From Sipunculus nudus (lineage: Eukaryota > Annelida > Sipuncula > Golfingiida > Sipunculidae), in NCBI GenBank assembly GCA_026874595.1, contig CM049315.1, positions 16,500,164 through 16,564,163 of the forward strand: 64,000 bases of DNA, read 5' to 3'. The stretch's first letter is position 1. The number at the start of each line of letters is the position of its first letter. The position numbers and the translations under genes are program-made. Below are positions 12,501-23,454 of the stretch, piece after piece. The notes under the pieces were generated by a model. The model did not search any database. It was given only the letters and a program-made list of their open reading frames with translations, and had not been told where the DNA came from.

Positions 12501-14281
12501 CAGGTTTAATCAGTGTGTAAAAAACTGTCATTAAGTGAACTTTTATCAATGCTGTCAATAATCAATCACTCTGTAAGTCATGGGAATGGGCAAACCTTAA
12601 CCTTCAAGCTTGCACTCAATCCCTTTGATACTATTCACTTCATGATAACTGTGTATTTTTTGCTATCTTGTATCAATCAAATCTTTCAAATAAACAACAG
12701 AGTGGCAGTGGTTAATCCTTTAACAGGGCACAAATAATAGCTGTTAGACAAAATGTTTCAGCTTCAATCAATAAACAATTAGAATTTTCTGGTAACCTGA
12801 ATAAAGAACACTGAACAGTATTTTTCGCATTTAGGGGGCAAAGACAAACGTTTCAGTTCAAGAGAGACTCTAAAGTCTCATCCTTAGCAGGGCAACTGTA
12901 ACCATGAAAACTTGACACAAATCCATGGTAAAAATATCCATAAATTATTTATTACATTTTGGAATTACTATTCCATATTTTTATTCACAAGTTTACCACC
13001 AGAGGGCTGTATACAAGTCACATCATAAATCCGTCCATGAAGCATCATAGAGATTTTGACAACACTTGCATTTGTCTGTATACACTGTATGATGCGTTAC
13101 CAGGCATTGTTTAACAGCATAATGAAATATGATCTCATGATATGACATACTGACATGTTACATGATAACATGTACATATATATTTAGATTGCATGCTAAT
13201 GCTCTTTCATGTTCTTAAACAGATAAACTCCACTTTTAAACTCTCACTTTTGGTGTCCACCATACTGTTATCTGTGGGCTTCAGGAGTTTTTAAAATGTA
13301 TCCAACTGAATGAAATTAAGCTCAGCTGACTGAAAGTCATCTGAGCCATAGCAGTCACCCTTTTTTGATCACCCGTCTGGCTGTAAGTCTATCCAATTAT
13401 GTTTCTGTCAACTTGACTAAAATTGTAATGCCACACCTAGGAGCTTCTTACCTAACATCTTTGGAGATCCTTGAAAGATTTTCTTGGAAACCTTAAATTA
13501 GGTCACTATGAGCTATGTTCCCAAATTTCCAGGGCATGTTTGCACACCCCTACAGCTAACCTACTTACATGAGAAGATCCTGATCGTTTTGAGGTCAAAG
13601 GTCAAAATGATAGCTGAAAAAAAATACTTATTAACCATGTCTCCTGTTGCATGATTTAAAAAAATCAGCCTTAACAACTTCAGTTGAGTGTCATGACTGG
13701 GTTCTATTGTTTTCTACACTATGATGTGCTACAATGTTCTGACATAAAGTGAAAAATTAACAAAATGTTATGAATTAGCTCAATGTGAGACCAGTTTGAA
13801 ACAGTGGACTATAATGACTTCATCAGATTATGGTCAACTAGCCTCTGTGCAATGACGTTACTTTGTACAGCTGTATATAGCATTGAGAGAGAACAATGCC
13901 ATTACTCCATATGGCTATATATGACAGTTTGAGAGTGTTGATAATTCCTACCCACTTCTTTCCATTAGATGATCAGATACAGTCAGCAGATTGATACAGC
14001 CACATTTGACAATGCCTGTACTATATTTGACTTTTTAACACAACATACTGGTGCATTATATCAGCTACGACTAGGATTTCTTTATTTATGTGTGCATTTA
14101 TAGAACTACAAGAATCAGAACAGTATGGATTATGCCTCACAGCACTTTTTTTTCTGTTTCAGCATCAACAGCATTCTTGGCAGACAGTCAACCACCGAAG
14201 AGGAAAGCTCTGGCCATATACCCAATATTCCTCTTCTATTTTGTGATCAGCTGGCTTGTTATATCTCAGACACACCAGTAA
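3452..14281 (+). CDS. YIPF6: YIPF6-like Yip1-domain Golgi membrane protein, 3' three coding exons (5' part outside window)
   Basis: Joined exons 3452-3583, 4480-4640 and 14163-14281 encode the C-terminal ~137 residues of a YIPF6 protein. What is seen: exon-by-exon colinear similarity to vertebrate YIPF6 as I remember it, including PEFAEVFVIYW, TLNTKLLGG, FFQSVCVLGYC, LPLTIAL, STAFLADSQPP and YPIFLFYFVISW, ending in a TAA stop at 14279-14281. All junctions have AG acceptors and GTGAGT donors and the codon phases match (G|AT...AT|C; TTT G|CA). Four hydrophobic segments are visible, as expected for the Yip1 fold. Known of the family: YIPF proteins are multi-span membrane proteins of the Golgi/ER that act with Rab GTPases in membrane trafficking. 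The N-terminal cytosolic part and first helix must lie on exons left of the window, because 1-3451 holds only intronic repeats. The last intron is ~9.5 kb and packed with repeats. I see no frame damage, so the gene looks functional. Confidence 0.93.
4480..4640 (+). CDS. YIPF6: YIPF6 penultimate exon
   Basis: The acceptor is tccttccag and the donor gtgagt at 4641. It encodes ISFFQSVCVLGYCVLPLTIA, then a second hydrophobic stretch around VVRCLVVLAAFGWS, and ends in phase 1 (TTT G|). The first 42-bp minisatellite unit begins within about 10 nt of the donor. Confidence 0.93.
4651..6370 (+). repeat. 42-bp minisatellite (roughly 35 units plus a short second block)
   Basis: The unit is cagatccccagtttaacatc + agagagactgagatttacacag, 42 bp. 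The main block is about 4651-6145; a few more units at 6241-6370 follow a ~95-bp unique spacer. Because 42 is a multiple of three, long stop-free frames appear on both strands. They encode only a 14-residue repeat and are not genes. The first unit starts immediately after the YIPF6 donor at 4641. Confidence 0.95.
6374..9258 (+). mobile_element. Non-autonomous Helitron-like element with tandem core
   Basis: The left end is A|TCCCCAGACAAAGTCGGGGG (5' TC preceded by host A). The right end has a hairpin TGGCAC-ctgca-GTGCCA at 9230-9246, an 8-nt spacer, then CTAG at 9255-9258 followed by host T. These are the hallmarks of Helitrons: TC...CTRR, a 3' hairpin and insertion between A and T with no target duplication. 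There is no Rep/helicase frame inside. The interior is a tandem array with a ~288-bp period. The flanking ~85-bp host sequence starting gatatcagaagacaatacac also occurs at about 6149 beside the minisatellite, so the insertion site is inside a local duplication. Confidence 0.7.
6955..9165 (+). repeat. ~288-bp tandem array inside the Helitron
   Basis: Each unit contains tttttggggtcatgaggtc-type and aggtcaaaggtcaaggtcac blocks, then catcttgcacatata and gtttctggatgataattcc. Spacing is exactly 288 bp between the 8126, 8414 and 8702 units and about 288-290 bp elsewhere; the central units are nearly identical, which suggests recent homogenisation. Open frames of 60-128 codons in this region recur with the period and are repeat artefacts. 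Confidence 0.9.
9810..12147 (+). mobile_element. Dispersed element copy B (Helentron/pearl-like family), full length
   Basis: It starts with the imperfect palindrome AGCTCAGCTGACTTTCAGTC at 9810 and then reads toward ctatagcgatgggtctttgtcc. It ends with gctgagcatcatgacccatg + ggtcac. About 10,124-12,147 duplicates 1-1913. It has an internal direct duplication of ~122 bp (agtggttagtagttatcc at ~10,647 and ~10,770). No protein-coding frame is credible. 9259-9809 is ordinary intron. Confidence 0.7.
13318..13630 (+). mobile_element. Fragment of the same dispersed family (hairpin end)
   Basis: AGCTCAGCTGACTGAAAGTC at 13,318 continues into atctgagccatagcagtcac and ccatctgtctg-like text, then gaaattaggtcact-type sequence near 13,495. 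Only this end is clear; the opposite end is not seen before the YIPF6 exon. 12,148-13,317 and 13,631-14,162 are intron with no feature I can support. Confidence 0.5.
14163..14281 (+). CDS. YIPF6: YIPF6 terminal coding exon with stop
   Basis: The polypyrimidine tract ttttttttctgtttcag precedes the exon. It encodes ASTAFLADSQPPKRKALAIY and the last membrane segment, ending SQTHQ-stop. The 3' UTR follows; I could not identify one convincing poly(A) signal before the minisatellite at 14.74 kb. Confidence 0.93.
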
Positions 14282-14741
14282 TTAACACTTCCATGGTAAC
14301 CAAAGGTTTATTTATGACAGGGGATAGTGGGAAGTGAAATTTGGTGAATGCTTACGGGAAATGGAACATTTTTGTACCCTTTTATACATAATTTACATAT
14401 TAATGTTGTTTCGTAAACAGAACAGTGATGTGTTCACAAATCTTGTGGCAAACCAATAGTTGGTTATATTCAACATTTAAACTCCTGTATACCATTGTCA
14501 TAAATAAGATTAAAAGCTTTTAATATATGCTAATACAAATTGGTTTGTAGATTCTTCAAGTGCTAATGAAAACAGAACTTTTGTTATGTTGGTTATTCTT
14601 AATAGTGAGTACAATGGAGTGTAGTTGTTAAGTATATTGTCATTAAAATGATGTCCTAGTTTAAAGTAAATAGATATATGAACAATTGATGGGTTGATAA
14701 ATACACGGTCTGTTGGTAACAGAACATGTAAATACACGCTG

Positions 14742-15260
14742 CATGGAGGTTAACTGGATGTATATAGAGGCAATATGTGGAGGTTAAGTGGATGTATATG
14801 GAGGCACCATTGGGAGGTTTACTGGATGTATAGGCCTATAGAGACACCATTTGGAAATTAACTGGATGTATACAGAGGCACCATGTGGAGGTTAACTAGA
14901 TGTATATGGAGGCACCATTTGAAGGTTAACTGAATGTATATGGAGGCACCATTTGGAGGTTAACTAGATGTATATGGAGGCACCATTTGAAGGTAACGAT
15001 ATATTTGGAGGCACCATTTGGAGGTAACTTGATGTATTTGGAGGCACCATTTGGAGGTAACTTGATGTATTTGGAGGCACCATATGAAGGTCAACTGGAT
15101 TTATATGGAGGCACCATATAGAGGTTTATGGATGTATACAGAGGCACCATTTGGTGTTTAACTGGATTTATATGGAAGCACTATTTTGAGGTTAACTCGT
15201 TGTGTTTGGAGACACCATTTGGAGGTTAACTGGATGTATACAGAGGCACTATGTGTAGTT
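14742..15260 (+). repeat. 34-bp minisatellite (about 15 diverged units)
   Basis: The unit is close to ggaggttaactggatgtata + tggaggcaccattt, 34 bp, with substitutions and small indels. It lies downstream of the YIPF6 stop, possibly in the 3' UTR or just beyond it. Confidence 0.85.
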
Positions 15261-15466
15261 TAACTGGAATTCCAGCCTGTTGGATCACTGCTTAGTGGTC
15301 AATAGAACATGCACACAAATATTGCACTAAGGTTCAGAGGAAGAGAAACTCCTTTTGATTCCCCTGATCAAATGTGCAATATGTCCAATAAGCAGAGAAT
15401 TTGTGTAAATATTGGTGACTGTTCCTTATATGTATATAAAGGATTAAATGTACATAAAGGATTAAA

Positions 15467-15787
15467 TTGTTTCTTAAAAGGCATGTCTTGTTTTGTTCAT
15501 TGTTGGTAATAACCTGGTTAACCTCGGTACTTAGACACGCTTTTGAAGTTCATGTGAAAACGCTGAATGAAAGAAAACTTATGTTTAGGAAGGACTTAAT
15601 GACTATGAGCCAGAGTTGCCAAACGTACGATGATTTCAAAACTGGAAATACGTTTTTTTCTGCCGGTCTTGGGGAAAAGTCAATGAATTTGATAAAAAAT
15701 GCTCCAAACAGGAGTTGGATGCCAGTGTACCACTATATAGTTCCATTGAAGGTCCCAGATGAGCTTCTACAATTGTGCCGTTTCTAA
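15467..15787 (+). CDS. Unrecognised 106-codon open frame
   Basis: An ATG-to-TAA frame that is not made of simple repeats. Its second half (EVHVKTLNERK, TYDDFKTGNTF, SWMPVYHYIVPLKVPDELLQ) has a protein-like composition. A plausible acceptor (cggtacttag) lies inside at about 15,532, so the second half could be a terminal exon of something rather than a start-to-stop gene. I recognise no family and see no matching upstream exon. It could equally be chance, or a remnant inside a repeat. Confidence 0.2.
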   Translation: MFLKRHVLFCSLLVITWLTSVLRHAFEVHVKTLNERKLMFRKDLMTMSQSCQTYDDFKTGNTFFSAGLGEKSMNLIKNAPNRSWMPVYHYIVPLKVPDELLQLCRF

Positions 15788-16114
15788 AGTTTTAACCTTT
15801 TAATCAGCATTTCTTAACCGTTTTTGTATATTTCGTGATAAAATAGGTGTATTAACATTCAAGATTACCAGATTATGTAATTAGTAAAAAGATACTTTGC
15901 ATATAATGATGTATTTGTTACAACTTTGGGGAAATCAAGGTTTTAAAAAACTTAAGGCAGCTTTGCTCAAAGAAAGAAATAACACCATTCCGCGAACATA
16001 CCGTCCAAAAATAAAACAAAACTGTAGTTTTCAGCCACAGAATATTTATTAACCTTTGAAGTGTCCCACAGGTGTCTTGACAACCCTGTATAATTATTAA
16101 AAAATAAATAAAAA

Positions 16115-19100
16115 AAGTGACCCATGTGTCATGATGCTCAGCTGACTGGGAAGAGACTCATAAAAGGAAATTTTATCATCTGAATGGTAGTATATACTCA
16201 TTCAACTGAAGCATCAAACAGATTAACCAACAGGCCGAGATTGTGTCTGTATTTATATATCTCAAAAATAAAGAAAAAATGCGTAAACTTTAAAAAAATA
16301 CAGGTGGCTCCACCAGTCTACAGAAACTAATAAAAACACATGGTCCATATCCATGCAAAGAATCATGGTGATCTCTGTATTAGTTGTTTAGATACTTCAG
16401 CTTTTGTATCAAATTTTCCATTATTCTGGGGGGTACTTCTGAGTTCTATAGCTTGAAGGATACAGGTAACAGAGACCTAATTTCAGGTTTCCACAGACCT
16501 TCATGGGTCTCCTTGTATTACAAGAATGAAGAATCTAGGTCCAGTTGTTAGGATTTGTACCCTGTTGACAGATAACAACAAATGTTTAAAGGTCTAAAAA
16601 AATAGAGAAAAAAATTCGTAAAAATTTGAAAAAAATAGTGATGGCACACCCAGTCTGCAGAAACTGATGTAACACCTCATGATCAATATGTATGGCAAAA
16701 TTAATGAACATCAGTGTTGTTGTTATCGAGATACGGCAGTTTTTGTATCAAATTTTTCATTATTCTGGGGGTCATTTTGGAGCTATACAGCTTGAAGGAT
16801 ATGGGTAACAGAGACCTAATTTCAGGTTTCCATGGAGACTTTTCATGGGTCTCCCTGTGTGTCAAGAATGAAGATTCTTGGTTCAGTTGTTATGATTTGT
16901 ACCCTGTTAACAGATGTTCATATCTTTAAAGGTCTCAAAAATTGAGAAAAAATTTGTAAACACCCGAACAAATACAGATGGTGCCACCAGTCTGCAGAAA
17001 CTGATGAAACAGTCAATGATCAATATCCATGCAAACAATTATGGTGATCTCTGCATCAGTTGTTCAGATACTTCAGCTTTTGTATCAAATTTTCCATTAT
17101 TCTGAGCTGTACTTGGAAGTGCCATAGCTCAAAGGATATGGGTAACAGAGAGCTAATTTCAGGTTTCTATGGAAACTTTTAATGGGTCTCCCTGTGTGTC
17201 AAGAATGAAGATTCTAGGTCCAGTCATTACGATTTGTACCCTGTTGACAGATATCTACATCCTTAAAGGTCTAAAAAAATAGAGAAAAAAATTCGTAAAA
17301 TTTTGAAAAAAAAACAGGTGGCGCCACCAGTCTGCAGAAACTGATGGAACACCTCTTCATCAATATGTATGCCAAACATCATGACCATCAGTGTTGTAGT
17401 CATTGAGATGTTGCAGTTTTTTTTATCAAATTTTCCATTATTCTGGGGGGGGGGGGGGGGGGGTAATTGGGAGCCCCACAGCTCAAAGGATATGGGTAAC
17501 AGAGACCTTATTTCTGGTTTCAAGGAGACTTTTCATAGGACTCTCACTGTGTCAAGAATGAAGATTCTTGGTCCAGTCTTTACGATTTGTGCCCTGTTAA
17601 CAGATGTTCATATTTTTAAAGGTCTCAAAAATAGAGAAAATAATTCGTAAAAAATTGAAAAATGCAGGTGGCGCCACCAGTCTGCAGAAACTGATGAAAC
17701 ATCTCATGATCAATATGTATGCCAAAAATCATGACCATCAGTGGTGTAGATAATGAGATATGAAGTTTTTGTATGAAATTTTTGACTATTCTGAGGGGGT
17801 ACTTTGGGGCCCTATAACTTAAAGGATATGGGTAACAGAGACCTAATTTCAGGTTTCCATGGAGACTTTTCATGGGTCTCCCTGTGTGTCAAGAATGAAA
17901 GATTCTTGGTCCAGTTGTTATGATTTGTACCCTGTTGACAGATATCTACATCCTTAAAGGTCTAAAAAAATAGAGAAAAAATTCGTAAAATTTTGAAAAA
18001 AAAAACAGGTGGCGCCACCAGTCTGCAGAAACTGATGGAACACCTCTTCATCAATATGTATGCCAAACATCATGACCATCAGTGTTGTAGTCATTGAGAT
18101 GTTGCAGTTTTTTTTTATCAAATTTTCCATTATTCTGGGGGGGGGGGGGGGTAATTGGTAGCCCCACAGCTCAAAGGATATGGGTAACAGAGACCTTATT
18201 TCTGGTTTCAAGGAGACTTTTCATAGGACTCTCACTGTGTCAAGAATGAAGATTCTTGGTCCAGTCTTTACGATTTGTGCCCTGTTAACAGATGTTCATA
18301 TTTTTAAAGGTCTCAAAAATAGAGAAAATAATTCGTAAAAAATTGAAAAATGCAGGTGGCGCCACCAGTCTGCAGAAACTGATGAAACATCTCATGATCA
18401 ATATGTATGCCAAAAATCATGACCATCAGTGGTGTAGTTAATGAGATATTGAAGTTTTTGTTTGAAATTTTTGACTATTCTGAGGGGGTACTTTGGGGCC
18501 CTATAACTTAAAGGATATGGGTAACAGAGACCTAATTTCAGGTTTCCATGGAGACTTTTCATGGGTCTCCCTGTGTGTCAAAAATGAAAGATTCTTGGTC
18601 CAGTTGTTATGATTTGTACCCTGTTAACAGATGTTCACATTTTTAAAGGTCTCAAAAATAGAGAAAAAAATTCGTAAAAAAATCGAAAAATACAAATGGT
18701 GCCACCAGTCTGCAGGAACTGATGAAACAGTCAATGATCAATATCCATGCAAACAATTATGGTGATCTCTGCATTAGTTGTTCAGATACTTCAGCTTTTG
18801 TATCAAATTTTCCATTATTCTGAGCTGTACTTGGGAGTGCCATAGCTCAAAGGATGTGGATAACAGAGACCTAATTTCAGGTTTCTATGGAAACTTTTAA
18901 TGGGTCTCCCTGTGTGTCAAGAATGAAGATTCTAGGTCCAGTCATTACGATTTGTACCCTGTTGACAGATATCTACATCCTTAAAGGTCTAAAAAAAATA
19001 GAGAAAAAAATTCGTAAAATTTTGAAAAAAAAAAACAGTTGGCGCCACCAGTCTGCAGAAACTGAAGGAACACCTCTTCATCAATATGTATGCCAAAAAT

Positions 19101-19745
19101 CATGACCATCAGTGTTGTAGTCATTGAGATGTTGCAGTTTTTTTTATCAAATTTTCCATTATTCTGAGGGGGGGGGGGGGGGTAATTGGGAGCCCCACTG
19201 GTCAAAGGATATGGATAACAGAGACCTTATTTCTGGTTTCCATGGAGACTTTTCATAGGACTCTCACTGTGTCAAGAATGAAGATTCTTGTTCCAGTCTT
19301 TACGATTTGTGCCCTGTTAACAGATGTTCATATTTTTAAAGGTCTCAAAAATAGAGAAAATAATTCGTAAAAAAATGAAAAATGCAGGTGGCGCCACCAG
19401 TCTGCAGAAACTGATGAAACATCTCATGATCAATAGGTATGTCAAAAATCATGACCATCAGTGATGTAGTTAATGAGATATTGAAGTTTTTGTATGAAAT
19501 TTTTGACTAATCTGAGGGGGTTCTTTGGGGCCCAATAACTTAAAGGATATGGGTAACAGAGACCTAATTTCTGGTTTCCATGGAGACTTTTCATAGGTCT
19601 CTCAGAATTTCAAGTTACAAGTTTCTAGGTCCAGTGGTTACGATTTGTGCCAGGTTAACGGACGGACGGACAAACGGACAGACAGACGGACGACGGACAA
19701 AGGGTGATCGCTATAGCTCAGATGACTTACAGTCAGCTGAGCTAA
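16115..19745 (-). mobile_element. Long element of the dispersed family with ~10 units of ~340 bp
   Basis: The left end is gtgacccatgtgtcatgatg + ctcagctgac. The right end is a run of gacggacggac-type text, gatcgctat, then the hairpin AGCTCAGATGACTTACAGTC + AGCTGAGCTAA. Between them lie about ten tandem units beginning near a ggtggcgccaccagtctgca motif (16.30, 16.64, 16.98, 17.33, 17.67, 18.01, 18.36, 18.70, 19.04 and 19.39 kb). Poly-G tracts recur at the same unit position. It is shown as minus because its AGCTCAGCTGACT end is on the right. Open frames here are repeat artefacts. Confidence 0.7.
17290..18640 (+). repeat. ~680-bp higher-order dimer of the 340-bp units
   Basis: Units starting at about 17,328 and 17,669 (types A and B) are repeated as a near-identical pair at about 18,009 and 18,356. 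Type A carries 'aacacctcttcatc' and a long G-run; type B carries 'aacatctcatgatc' and 'gaggggg'. This is a two-unit homogenised block inside the array. Confidence 0.75.
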
Positions 19746-21666
19746 AAAGGAAATACGTACAGTCCTGATCAAACTGTCTTAACAACAAATAGCCCAGGTA
19801 CATTAAAGGATAGGTCATTAACATGTAGGTGACCAGGGGTGTGTCCAGGGTTTTTTTCTGGGTGGGCCGTGATCATAATTTATTGGACCTTTTCACATTG
19901 AAATAACAGCAACATGTGAATAAAATATCAATACAATTTAATTTAAAAGAAAATAGAAAAATAGAAATTTGCTGCCGAATTGACACAGACTGAGGACGTT
20001 CATTCCTTAACCCCAATTCACATGCACACACTCCTGTGAGTATACACGTGGATACACATTTACTTGTGAAGTATAATGTGTCATGTGAACAGGTTTACAT
20101 ACGTAGGTATAAATACTCCTGGAGTAAACTGACATGAGTATATTTGCACGACCCAAGGATGTGATGCTATAAAGTATATTTGCATGCAAGTAACTTCACT
20201 TAAATTGTGTCATGTAACATACATTTACATATATAAGCTGACCTTTTTTGTTACAAATTTGCTTATGATTACATATTCATCAATTTAAATCAGCATTTCG
20301 GTCGCTCTTTTAGGTCAAGAACGGAATTCATATTGGTAACAGAGTTAAAAATGCACTCTACATTTATTATATGAACACTTTGGGCTTTCTAATCATAGTT
20401 TATTTTATCTAGATTTTAAAATATTTTAACAGATTTCAGGTATTCGACTAGTTCATTCCAACATAAATGGGCAAATTAAGAAAAGCCATATGCGTCATGT
20501 TAATATGGGTAAATCCTGAGACATACTTGCATATTTTTAATAGGGATACTTACTTTCAAAATTATGTCTTTATAGGACATTGGCGCTTGAAATAAGCAAG
20601 AATTTCACCTATAAACGTCTTCCTGTTACAGATAGGATCCGTTTTAGCCTTTTAGTGTATATGCTTACAACGCATTGTGTTGAAAATTTAATGTTTTTAG
20701 CTACAGATAGTTGGGAACTAACCAGGAATCTAGATTTCGCGAACTGTCCATAAGTGGGAGAGAAAAAGCAAACAATATTTCTATGAAACAGTAAGACGAA
20801 AATACAGAACCCGCAATAAGGTAAAGGAGATAAAAATCCTGCAATGAACTATCAAATTGGCATGAGGCAAAATACACAAACACGAACAATCCTGTTTATA
20901 TTTGGAAAAAAGGATAAAAAAAAAGCTCCCAGGGCAACCTGTATAATAATGATAAAAAAATCGGAGAGAAAGATGTGGATGAACGCAAATGAAAAACAAG
21001 CTAATGTAAAACCTACGCCACAGGTTAGTCAGGAACCGGCCTACACCTAATTTTGGGCAGTTAACATCACAATGTACCCAGGATATGTTTAAAACAGAGG
21101 AACAGGGATCAATCGATATACAGGCTTAATTTTAGTGACTTGTACATTAAAATGCATTTGGTGATTTGGTATATGTCAATTAAATTTTGTGACATATACA
21201 AAAACACGTTAACTGTCGGTCTTATCTTCTACAGGTTGAGCATTAAGTGAAATCTGTTATCTGCAAATGGCATGTAGCTTTCATCTACAGTATCATCAGT
21301 CAAAACAATTGATTTGCCAAAGGCCTCGCCATACCAAAAACGTAACTTGTCCTTGTCAATATCGTAGGAATCATGTGGAACAGGTTGTGCTCAATCAAAA
21401 TATGTAAACATGAACTGTAGTTCCACATATTCGTACTATTAATTATTCTGAAAAATGAAAACAAAGAAGTATTTTTATAGAGGAAAATTGCACATAAAAA
21501 AGTGTTCTTGAATACATGAGAACAAAATTGAAGAAAAATCTTACCTTGTTAATGATTTAATATTGCTGGACACCCTGTAAAACTGTGCTGCTTATTATAA
21601 ATGTTATACACATTTGCATATACAGACTGCAAGACTGCAAGAGGCTGTGTCAGTTTTCACCATGTT
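19746..21666. other. Non-genic stretch
   Basis: I see no gene. At about 19,836 the text ccaggggtgtgtccagggtt resembles one end of a hAT-like MITE (CAGGGG...), but no partner end was found. Short open frames at 20.7-21.05 kb overlap on both strands with no recognisable protein. Confidence 0.5.
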
Positions 21667-21674
21667 GTTATTTA

Positions 21675-21778
21675 CAGTGGCGCCAATTTTTCTTCCAGTG
21701 TGGGGGGGGGATGACTTTGTATATTTATACACACACACACACACATATACCTTTTCAGCGTCTCTGAGTGACATATTC

Positions 21779-21830
<52 letters not shown>

Positions 21831-22099
21831 ATATATATAAACATACCAATGTTAATCATTTTAAAAAAAATTATAATATTGTAGTAGAAAATAAGAATTT
21901 GTAATTCAAAGCAAGGTTCAGATATAACATTTTTTAGTAAATGGATCCAAAGTCTTTAATTCTATTTATTTATATATTTTATTTGCAATATTATAATATT
22001 ATTCTCCAAAAAATGGGGGGATGATTACATTGGCCATCCCCCCTTGCCAAAGAGTAGGGGGTATATATACCCCCCATCCCCCCTAAATTGACGCCCCTG
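21675..22099. mobile_element. hAT-type MITE with perfect 8-bp target site duplication
   Basis: The ends are CAGTGGCGCCAATTTTT on the left and, read inward from the right, CAGGGGCGTCAATTTAGGGG. They are flanked by identical 8-bp GTTATTTA at 21,667-21,674 and 22,100-22,107. CAG...CTG ends with an 8-bp duplication are diagnostic of hAT elements. The element is 425 bp, carries a (TA)n expansion and has no transposase frame. Confidence 0.88.
21783..21837. repeat. (TA)n microsatellite inside the hAT MITE
   Basis: An uninterrupted TA/AT run with one small break. A short (CA)n run lies just upstream at about 21,731. Confidence 0.95.
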
Positions 22100-22404
22100 G
22101 TTATTTAAATCTCGTCACAGCTACATGAATGATGTCGATTATGAAAACAGGTTGAGAAAATAAGAAAGAACATGGCAATTAGCTGACTCAGCCGGATATC
22201 ATTTAGGAAAAAGAAAGAGAACATATAACTGTAAAAAAGTTGTGTTTGAGAAACCATCTAGAGCGAAAACATATTTAAAAAACGCGTGAGCCTCAAGTTC
22301 TACTTTTAATTTGAAAGAGATCCGTGCAACTGAGACGTTATATAACGCAAATACATGCGTTCATTCGTTCACGATGAAATAATTACTGTACTTTAATATT
22401 TGTA

Positions 22405-22973
22405 TCCGCCTAAAACAAAATTTTGACCGGGTTTCGCCGCCGCCGCGTTCGTTTCCGGAGAACTCCTCTGAGACCACTGGACCGATTTTTCCGAAACTTG
22501 ACCCAATTATCGGGCCACATGTAAAATGGTACCTAACCCTTTTGGGTTGACTTCTGAACTTTCCTCTCTGCAGTGTTTACACATTAAACCACATATCTTC
22601 GGACTTGTTTGACCGATCAGGCTGAAATTTTGCACCAGTGTAGCTTTTAGGTAGCTTTATATCATAAAATAAACTGGTGGTGCAACCTGCAACCATTTTT
22701 GCATAGCGTCCATCTGTTTGTCTGCTGTTGGATAAATTCACTCCTATCTCGGCAGTGGTTTGACTTCTCCTCCTGAAAGTTTGCATATGTATACATCTTG
22801 GATAGTTTCTCTTTCAAATAAAAGGTGGCGCCACCTACAATCACGTTTTAACGTGACAGACATCTATGCTAATATGCAACACATCTCACTCTATTTCCCC
22901 ATGCCACACTTCACTCGCCCTACCCTGATTTCGGCGGATACACGTAGTCGCTTGTCGACTACCCGTATTCTAG
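22405..22973 (+). mobile_element. Short Helitron-like element
   Basis: The candidate 5' end is A|TCCGCCTAAAAC. The 3' end has a hairpin GTAGTCG-cttgt-CGACTAC at about 22,944-22,962, then ccgtatt and CTAG|T at 22,970-22,973. The interior holds a ggtggcgccacc palindrome near 22,826. It is ~570 bp with no coding frame. The 3' end is convincing; the 5' end is a best guess. Confidence 0.5.
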
Positions 22974-23447
22974 TTAATATAGTCGTAAAAAAGAAAACAT
23001 TGGTTGTGACCTGAGCTTATTTGTAAAGAGGCCATAGATACATTCGAGTTACCTCACCTGGGAGTTACTGTCATCCTCTGATATATATACACTGCGTAAA
23101 GTTGCGGATTGCAGTGGGTCGCCTGCTATCAAATAAGTTTCTACTCTACCTGAGAATGACCCTCTCTGCCAGTCCACTTTTTGGTAATTAACCCTGGTTT
23201 CGTGGTCCCTTTCCGATATTATACAGACTTTGCGATAAGCATGCAGTAAGCATCCAGACATAGTTCAATGCAGCACGCAATTCATATGTAGACTGTTACA
23301 CTTATAAAGCACAGTTATACAGTTAGTACCGGTGTTTGTAAACCACGCTCTGTTTGCGAAATCAGTCTCTGTTCTCTCTGCATTTACAGCAAACCTGTTC
23401 CATGCAGTAAACGTTGCAATTCTGCTAGATGACGCCTAATACACTCG
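22974..23447. other. Non-genic stretch
   Basis: No gene, repeat end or tRNA-like feature was recognised here. Confidence 0.5.
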
Positions 23448-23454
23448 TTAAAGT

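Noticed and set aside
16980-19450. Hammerhead-like CTGATGA in each 340-bp unit
   Set aside because: The second core strand (GAAA) and flanking stems are absent; the motif is part of the repeat consensus.
19668-19700. gacggacggacaaacggacagacag-type run as a separate microsatellite of interest
   Set aside because: It is the usual degenerate ccgtccgt/ggacggac block next to the hairpin end of the dispersed family (also at 25.08, 47.53 and 49.35 kb).
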